From: Fragilaria radians
Taxonomy: Eukaryota > Bacillariophyta > Fragilariophyceae > Fragilariales > Fragilariaceae
Assembly (NCBI GenBank): GCA_900642245.1
Contig: CAAAJI010000288.1
Span: 38,306-53,332, forward strand
Direction: 5' to 3'
Length of the DNA stretch: 15,027 bases
Shown here: one piece after another, positions 9,551 through 15,027 of the stretch
Layout of the letters: each line of letters begins with the position of its first letter
How positions within the stretch are numbered: the stretch's first letter is position 1
Notes under the pieces: generated by a model
Databases searched by the model: none
Told to the model about the DNA's origin: nothing
Seen by the model: the letters and a program-made list of their open reading frames with translations, nothing else
Made by a program: the position numbers and the translations under genes

Positions 9551-10071
9551 TAAATAATTCATAGTAAGGAATTTATGTTATTCCCTGGAATAATTATCTA
9601 TTCTTCACATTTCCGACAGAGGAATTATTCCTTTTGATTCAAGGATGGTCAAGAATTATTCATTCCAGTGTAAACGGAATAGCCAGGAATATATTCCGTT
9701 GGACAAGCTGCACGAGACAGCATATTTCATTGCAAAAAGCGTTGGAAAAGAAGGTTTTGTCTTCTTTTTATTGTTATAGAGGGAGAAAATGATGATGTGA
9801 TAGGTGAATTGAAGGAAGAGTATTGGAATGGATAGGTCTAAAACGAGAGTGAGACTGTTGGGATGAGAAAACTAGCGAAGCAATAACTCACAAATTTTAG
9901 AAAGACTTATTTGTCATCAACTGTCCTACTTTTTATTAACACAATAGTAGAGCTTGATTCTTTCAAAGGAAGGCAATGAGAGTTGGCTTGAGTTGATAGT
10001 GTGTTCAGCAGGGAGTGAATCTACTGCAAAATTTGTGGTGTATCCGTCATTTTTCACTAAGAAATCTACAG
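9551..10071. other. hAT 5' non-coding region with subterminal motifs
   Basis: The first 150 bp contain repeated AT-rich words in both orientations: GGAATAATT near 9589, GGAATTATTCC near 9621, AAGAATTATTCATTCC near 9651 and GGAATATATTCC near 9687. The right end has similar ones (AAGAATAATTTATTCTT near 11645, TAGAATAAATT near 11675). The rest, to the transposase ATG, holds no ORF of note and should contain its promoter. Confidence 0.55.
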
Positions 10072-11633
10072 ATGGAGAGTACGAAGAACATTGTTGCCAA
10101 ATATTTCACGGAAGGTGAATATGATGTATGGAAATACAAGTGCAAGAAGACTAGGAAGAAAGGGAGAGGATGGGGAAACTTGATGGATCATACTCAGCGC
10201 GAACACACAGATTCATTGGAGGAGGCTGTAAAAAGGCAATATTGCATTTCTTTTGCAAGAAGGAAACCAATTTATTTAATTGGGTGGAATGGATTGTGAA
10301 AGATTTACGGCCATTCAATTTTTGTGAAAAGGCATTAGTAAGAAAGTATACACGGCTGCAACCAATATCTGTTGAAACTCTCATGAAAGGGTTGCTTAAA
10401 TTAACAATGCGTGTGGAACAAAAAATCAAGGAATCACTACCTGATGTGTTTGCTTTGGTTTTTGATGGCTGGAGTTCTCATGGAACCCACTTCTTAACTA
10501 TATTTGCAACATGGCCTGATATCCAGCAAGCCTCTGGATACTCTCAAGCCATGCTATCATTTGCTACACTACCAGATGAAGAACATCTAGATGCTCAATC
10601 TCACAAAGAATCCATGCATGGGATTCTTCAGTTTAATGGAAAAGATTATTCAAATGTTGCTTGTATTATTGGAGATAACAGCTCCACAAATCGCAGCCTT
10701 GTAAAGATGTCTAATTTGTTCTTTGTTGGATGTGCTAGCCATAGACTGAACCTGGGGGTGAAGACTATTTTGTCATCATACTCCCTTTTAATTGATCGTT
10801 TTATTAGCTGTATGTGCTTTCTACGGACAATTAAGGGGAGAGCTGCACATCGTAAGCACACAAATTTATCACCACTTTTATGCAATGCAACTTCCTGGTC
10901 ATCCACAAGAGAAATGGTATGTAGGTACTTTGAACTGCTCAAAATTGAATTAGTTTCAAATATTGTACCAGATGACCTTCAGCTGTCTCCAGCAGAAAAC
11001 CGGTCAGGTAATTCACTTCTAAAAATACTGGATGACCTCAATACCATAACAAAGACATTCCAAGATGAAGATTTGCATATGTTTATGATTCGAGATTATC
11101 TAGATTGTGCAATTTCAGTATATTCAGAGCTAGAGCAGCATTGCGAACCAACAAGTCAAATTGTTGAAGATCAAGAATTTGAATCTGCTGTTGTGAAGAT
11201 TCGGCAATGGCAGCAGGGAGGGGAAGTGTTTGCTTGACCAAAAAAGAAAGTCAGAGTGTCTCCCATCTGAGACATGTTAACATACACAGTGATAATGAAT
11301 TGGATGAGCCTAATACCAATACTTTGGCATCATCAGAGCTTCAAGCTGCTTTTCAAGCTATCAAGAAAAGAAAAATGATCAAGCTCCAGGATGCTGAAAC
11401 ATTTATTGACTTTAAGATTCATTTGCCCTTCAAGCAACATTTGTATACGGCAATTCAGGGTTTCTGGATTTTCATATACTAAAAATTGCCAAGGGTTACT
11501 TCCTGTGAATTTGGAAATGCAGCTTTTTTTTGAAAGCCAACTCACATTTGTGGGACGAACCAGCATGAAATATGACTTAATCCATAATAAGTTATTCTAT
11601 GATTTAATACATGAGGAAATATTTATTCCCTAA
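10072..11633 (+). pseudogene. hAT transposase with at least three frameshifts
   Basis: It cuts and pastes the element by a DDE mechanism. From ATG 10072 (MESTKNIVAKYF) frame 1 shows a BED-like zinc finger, KCKKTRKKGRGWGNLMDHTQREH, in which only one of the two expected Cys is visible. The frame shifts between about 10216 and 10245. Frame 3 (to 11237) continues with NWVEWIVKDLRPFNF, the catalytic region LVFDGWSSHGTHF (Asp at 10464), IIGDNSSTN (second Asp at 10674), the conserved GCASHRLNL (C-x-x-H, from 10728) and TSWSSTREMV. A second shift near 11205-11240 leads to frame 2 (LTKKESQSV...LQAAFQAIKKRK). A third at about 11385-11424 leads back to frame 3 with the hATC dimerisation motif CPSSN and LLPVNLEMQLFF. 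The third catalytic Glu could not be assigned. The domains span about 500 codons, somewhat short for the family. The frame breaks are mutations or read errors; I cannot tell which. Confidence 0.85.
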
Positions 11634-11697
11634 GGGTGGGACCAAAGAATAATTTATTCTTAAATGTGTAGTACTAGAATAAATTAGGATTTTTTAT

Positions 11698-11710
11698 TTC
11701 GGAGGGCCTG
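11698..11710 (-). repeat. hAT right terminal inverted repeat
   Basis: Read on the minus strand from 11710 it is CAGGCCCTCCGAA, matching the left repeat at 12 of 13 positions. Confidence 0.88.
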
Positions 11711-11718
11711 CTGAACTA
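11711..11718 (+). repeat. Right target site duplication of hAT
   Basis: CTGAACTA, identical to 9530-9537. Beyond it the SET locus resumes with 'tccatgaattcaaaac', exactly as in copy 1. Confidence 0.92.
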
Positions 11719-11721
11719 TCC

Positions 11722-12495
11722 ATGAATTCAAAACAAACTATTTCACCTTTCGACACCTCCTTCTCCTCCTCCTTGGTGGAAATGCGTCCATCTCGAATTG
11801 TCGGAGGAGGAAAGGGATTGTTCCTTTCGGGACAACAATCCAAGAATGGTGTCCATCGAGGTGATATTCTATTGGAAATTCCAAAATCCAAAGTCCTTTC
11901 GGTCGATTGTACCTGGGAGGATGATCCAATTTTGGCAGATGCCTTTTGATATTTAAGTCAAGAGGGTGGTGTCGCTGGACGAATGGCATCCTTGGCAGGA
12001 TATGTCGTACTTTTGCTTTTACTGTTTCAACCACCAAAATCTGATGCAACAACAACTACTACTACACTTACTACAACTACAATGACATTTCAGGATACAC
12101 CCTATTTTCAATATTCCAATCTGTTGTCACAATTTCTCATGGATAGGAATGATTTAGATCATGAGATGGTTGGGTCAAGGCAAAAGGTGTCTACAACTCT
12201 GATTTAGCCTCTTCCATGAAAATCTGTGAATGGTTCATGGACAATAAAAAACTGAGCAAACCACCTTGACATTGCCATCAACATCATCTTCCTCACTTCT
12301 ATTCCTACTGCCAACCAAATGGCATAGGTATCTTTATACTCACGTGATACCATGGTTGGATATGACACAGCATACTAGTAAATCAATGTGGAACACATGA
12401 CAACACCGTCAGGGGATATTCAATTTCTAGCTTGTGAAATAGATCCGGGAGAACATTTGATGTTCCAATGTCATCCCACCTTTGAAACCGTCTGA
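11722..12495 (+). pseudogene. SET-domain gene, copy 2 (pseudogene)
   Basis: Paralogue of the SET gene at 802-1815. ATG 11722 begins MNSKQTISPFDTSF and keeps VGGGKGLFLSG and GDILLEIPKS. A TGA at 11947-11949 replaces the TGG (Trp130) of copy 1. The frame then stays similar through MASLAGYV and the poly-Thr tract to about 12160. From there about 150 nt of copy 1 is replaced by about 100 nt of different sequence (12163-12262). Two further deletions of about 26 and 33 nt remove parts between the poly-Ser stretch and PWLDM. Fragments with DMTQHTS and DPGEHLMF remain, the latter in frame through the position where copy 1 has its TAA, ending at TGA 12493-12495. The hAT element separates this copy from its former upstream region. 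It cannot give a working enzyme. Confidence 0.85.
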
Positions 12496-12694
12496 ATATT
12501 TTCATATTTATGGATTTGTACCAGAAGAACAATCCATTTGACAATCTTTTTGGAACACCAAAACATATATGATTCCCTCCCTTGCAACAAAATATTGGGA
12601 ATGTCTGTTCAAGTTGAATTGTATATAGACTTTCCCTAATGTTTCCTTTCTAGAAATATCTATTCATACGTTTCTACTATGGGGTGGAAAACTG

Positions 12695-12940
12695 ATGGAA
12701 ACTAAACTAGCACACAAAATCCAAAGACTGCAAATATGGTTCATTATAGTTACTGCGCACATAAAGGTAAGTCACAATCCTACCATATCATTACCATCAC
12801 AGTTCCTTTCCTTATAACTCATTCCATATTCCCTTCTTTTTTGATATTTTCAGACTTGTCAGCAACTTGAACCTTTGATAGTTGCTATACCCAAAAACTA
12901 TGTCTGCAGCAAGCACAAAATGATTTGCACACTTGCTTAA
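12695..12940 (+). CDS. Possible small two-exon gene of unknown function
   Basis: Exon 1 (12695-12766) starts METKLAHKIQRLQIWF and ends on a codon boundary. A GTAAGT donor at 12767 and a pyrimidine-rich tract ending in TTTTCAG at 12853 define an 87-nt intron, with a branch-point-like TAACTCA inside. Exon 2 (12854-12940) stays open for 28 codons, with NYVCSKHKMICTLA before TAA. The spliced product is 52 aa. Without splicing the frame is broken. I recognise no family; it may be one end of a larger or decayed gene. The splice signals are the strongest evidence and the protein itself is weak. Confidence 0.35.
12767..12853 (+). other. Candidate spliceosomal intron (87 nt)
   Basis: AAAG/GTAAGT at the 5' end, TAACTCA upstream of a pyrimidine-rich tract, and TTTTCAG at the 3' end. 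Length and signals fit short algal introns. Removal joins two open frames in phase 0. Confidence 0.45.
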
Positions 12941-13057
12941 TTTTAAAACGGCACATGGTTTGGTTTGTAGGTTACAACATTTTCAGAGTTTTCACCCATT
13001 GCTTGTTCCTCCCATGCGGTAAATGCAGTGATATATTATCATGTTAAGGCTGATATG

Positions 13058-13205
13058 TGTTGAAGATATCCCTCACAATTTACCCATATAGCTTATATAT
13101 GTTTAGTTTATCCAATAGGGATAATAGAATATTAGAGAACGCGTGAGAGATCTAATTTTTAAATACCTTTCTTCTTGCTTCTCTTCCCCTTCTTCCTTTA
13201 TATCA
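13058..13205 (+). repeat. Possible 5' LTR of the copia element
   Basis: A stretch starting TGTTGAAG and ending TATCA has the TG...CA shape of an LTR, about 148 bp, with a TATA-like 'tttaaata' (13158-13165) and a C/T-rich tract after it. It lies just upstream of the gag remnant. No second LTR is in the window for comparison, and no clear primer-binding site follows. Confidence 0.3.
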
Positions 13206-13224
13206 AACTTGAGGTCTCTCCAAA

Positions 13225-13766
13225 ATGTTTAAACGTGAGTACCTGTACGTTCTCTTTATGAAGTCATTAACAAGATCCATATATTTATTCAAAAAGTTTT
13301 CAATTCTTCAGTTTCTATCTCACATTGTGATTCAAGTTATACTGCTCGCCAACTTTAAAAATGATCAATCTAAGTACTATTCTTGTGATTCCAATGATTG
13401 GAAAGGTGACAATTGGTCTACCTGGAGTGAGAGGTTTTTAGCCAAGGCAATGAGCTATGGCTTCAAGGAAGCTCTGCTAGAAAAGTAGGGATTCCCAAAA
13501 CTAATGAAGTTTACGATATGGATTCGGAAGAAGGAAAGAAACTAACTACTTATTGCTTCTGATATGAATGTATTGGCTTACACAGAGTTAATTTTTATTA
13601 TTGATGGCAAGACCAGTAGTGGAAAGGTAACGTTCAACCCAGTGAAAGGTTGCAAAATAAGGATTATATAGACGGGAATGTGTTCCTTGCATGGGAAAGA
13701 TTGAAGAACAAGTTTGAGCCCTTATCTGCACACTCTTTAGTTAAAATTGAGAAGATCTTTACATGA
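13225..13766 (+). pseudogene. Copia gag remnant
   Basis: The N-terminal gag signature is seen around 13405-13470 (GDNWSTWSERFLAKAMSYGF). The next conserved parts lie in other frames: IPKTNEVYDMDSEEGKK, then MNVLAYTELIF and TSSGKV, then DGNVFLAWERLKNKFEPL and LVKIEK. The breaks include a TGA at 13560-13562 and shifts near 13490, 13550 and 13655. The zinc knuckle and protease expected downstream are absent, so the sequence passes directly to the integrase region. Gag normally forms the particle that houses reverse transcription. Confidence 0.75.
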
Positions 13767-14505
13767 ACCTGTTCAGTCTAAACAAGGCTCTTCAAAATGG
13801 TCTTCAGTTAAGCAATGAAGACATTTCTATCTGCTTAACAAAGGGACTCACTACACTAACATTTGACCAAATAATTAAAACAACAAATGGCTTTGTCACC
13901 GGAGTGAAGTTGAAAGTATTGCAACCTGAAGGTATACTTCATGAGATTATTAACGCAACAATAAGTGATGTTTATGAGATTAATTATCTACACAAGGCCC
14001 TTGGACACTGTGGTTTGGAAACCTTAATGAATACTGCTAAGATGTATGACTTGGAAACCTCTGGCAAACTTGATGTGTGCAAAGATTGTGCACTTGCAAA
14101 GGCACAACAGAGGAATGTGAACAAGGAATGGTTAAACTCAAGTACAATTCCGGCAGAACGGCTATATATGGATATAAGTTCAATCGAACACAAAAGTGTT
14201 GGAGATGTTAAATTTTGGGCACTTATTCTTGATGACTACACCAATTATTGTTGGAGTTTTATCCTGAAAAGCAAAATCAGAATTAAAAGGGAAAGTCAAG
14301 ACCCTATTAACTGATTTGAAAATTGCAGGTCATAAAGTTACGTTCCTTCAATGTGACGACACAGGTGAAAATAAGATTGTGAAGGATGATCCCACAATTA
14401 AGTCCTTTGGTGTTAAATTTGAATTTTCAGGCTCAAGGACTCCTCAGAGGAATGGCAAGGTAGAGAGGAAGTTTCAGACCTTTTTTGGAAGGATACTTAC
14501 TTACT
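13763..14505 (+). pseudogene. Copia integrase remnant (HHCC finger and DDE core)
   Basis: The ORF 13763-14314 has the pre-integrase segment (NLFSLNKALQNG, FDQIIKTTNG), then the zinc-binding LHKALGH...VCKDCALAK (the His2-Cys2 pattern) and the start of the catalytic core, LYMDISSIEHKS, with the first Asp, and ALILDDYT. A one-base shift near 14275-14285, within an A-rich stretch, moves the frame. The next ORF, from 14316, contains CDDTGENK (second Asp) and TPQRNGKVE (catalytic Glu). The three catalytic residues are thus present but in two frames. Integrase inserts the cDNA into the host genome. The C-terminal part is missing. Confidence 0.85.
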
Positions 14506-15027
14506 GCTAAACTTGTTTGGGATCTGAAGGCTACAATCATTGACATTGAAACTGCATTCCTATATGGCAATTTAGACAAAGAAATCTATATGGATATACC
14601 TTACGGATTGACTGTTGGCAATAACAAAAAGTTGATTTTACAAAAGACAAACAATACGGTGTAATACAAAGCGCTAGAAAGTTTTATCAAAGATTGATTG
14701 AAGTCTTAAAAGCTATTGGCTTTATTGGAAGCAAGTCTGATCCTTGTCTATGGGCCAAATGGGACAACAAAGTTGAAAATATTTTGATTATTGGCATGTA
14801 CGTTGATGATTGCCTAGTTGTTGGACAGAAGTACTCAATAAAAGAAACTAGTAAACTCCCGGAACACCAAGGTTCAAAATTCAGAAAATTGCAGACATGG
14901 ATGTGTTGGATGTTGAGTCTCAAAAGAAATATCGCTCAGGAGTTGGCATATTGTTGTATCTCACCAAATACTCATGATCGGATATTTGAAATATAGTTCC
15001 TGAGCTATCAAAATGTATGGATTTGTT
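14485..15027 (+). pseudogene. Copia reverse transcriptase remnant
   Basis: Frame 1 from 14485 joins the integrase end directly to the reverse transcriptase motif IIDIETAFLYGN, with EIYMDIPYG after it, and stops near 14663. Frame 3 then gives YGVIQSARKFYQRL, KSDPCLWAKWD and the catalytic YVDD (14799-14810). After KETSKL an internal deletion joins, out of frame, to a YRSGVGILLYLTKYS segment normally located downstream, with further stops. The N-terminal fingers of the enzyme are missing. The window ends inside the element. Confidence 0.85.

Larger units (their letters stand above)
9538..11710 (+). mobile_element. hAT-superfamily DNA transposon, complete ends, 2173 bp
   Basis: The element has terminal inverted repeats CATGCCCTCCGAA (9538-9550) and, on the opposite strand from 11710, CAGGCCCTCCGAA (12 of 13 matching), flanked by identical 8-bp duplications. 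These are hAT hallmarks. Inside is one plus-strand transposase with a BED-like finger, a DDE core and a C-terminal hATC region. Copies of a GGAATAATT-like motif lie near both ends and may be transposase-binding subterminal repeats. It inserted into copy 2 of the SET locus, just upstream of the ATG at 11722. The transposase has at least three frame breaks, so the element is not autonomous as read, although its ends look usable. Confidence 0.93.
8586..12644. repeat. Segmental duplication, copy 2 (split by hAT)
   Basis: Copy 2 of 1-2001. The left part is 8586-9537 and the right part 11719-12644; between them is an hAT element plus one target-site copy. Without that insertion the copy is about 1.88 kb, against 2.0 kb in copy 1. 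The difference is mainly deletions in the 3' half of the SET gene. The left part and the first 440 bp of the right part are nearly identical to copy 1; the rest is more degraded. Confidence 0.9.
13058..15027 (+). mobile_element. Ty1/copia LTR retrotransposon, internally deleted, partial
   Basis: Recognisable gag, integrase and reverse transcriptase pieces occur in the copia order (integrase before reverse transcriptase), all on the plus strand. The protease region, the segment between integrase and reverse transcriptase, and a stretch after the YVDD motif are missing. Frames are broken throughout. The element runs past the window end, so the 3' LTR cannot be seen and the 5' limit is a guess. 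It is a dead copy of a type common in diatoms. Confidence 0.85.

Noticed and set aside
9325..9564. Overlapping ORFs on both strands at the left hAT junction
   Set aside because: They run into the transposon end and have no domain; the plus one is the N-terminal part of the SET locus cut by the insertion.

Overview
The window looks like nuclear DNA of a eukaryotic microalga, most likely a diatom or related stramenopile. It is AT-rich and gene-poor. It holds helicase-associated (HA) domain proteins, a Rubisco-LSMT-like SET protein, a BED/hATC-type hAT transposon and a Ty1/copia relic, a mix typical of diatom genomes. A well-formed 87-nt spliceosomal intron candidate (GTAAGT...TTTTCAG) also fits. 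No prokaryotic signals (operons, ribosome binding sites, CRISPR) are visible. The lineage is an inference; no single gene proves it.

Layout: (1) 1-2001 is copy 1 of a segmental duplication. It has a conserved non-coding upstream block, a poly-G tract and a SET-domain gene with a stop inside the SET domain. (2) 1897-5537 is mostly empty; the one candidate gene is a minus-strand ORF with a signal peptide (4087-3695, or a two-exon model down to 3430). (3) 5538-7850 is a direct tandem duplication of a minus-strand gene with two HA domains. Unit A lacks 13 nt that unit B keeps, and unit B carries 2 extra nt that unit A lacks. Unit B is also cut off before its second HA domain. (4) 7851-8585 shows nothing identifiable. 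(5) 8586-12644 is copy 2 of the segmental duplication, in the same orientation. It is split by a complete 2173-bp hAT element (9538-11710) with terminal inverted repeats and a perfect 8-bp target site duplication. The matching empty site survives in copy 1 at 956-963. (6) 12695-12940 is a possible small two-exon gene. (7) 13058-15027 is a heavily deleted Ty1/copia element (possible LTR, gag, integrase, reverse transcriptase) that runs off the window.

The genes do not form a pathway. The window reads as a record of duplication, transposon insertion and decay. Nearly every recognisable gene is broken, and pairing the copies shows what each lost. I found no convincing new molecular system. The most informative structures are the paralogous filled and empty hAT site, the two independently broken SET copies, the reciprocal lesions in the HA pair, and a dead hAT transposase inside clean element ends. 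Some frameshifts could be assembly indels and should be checked against reads.
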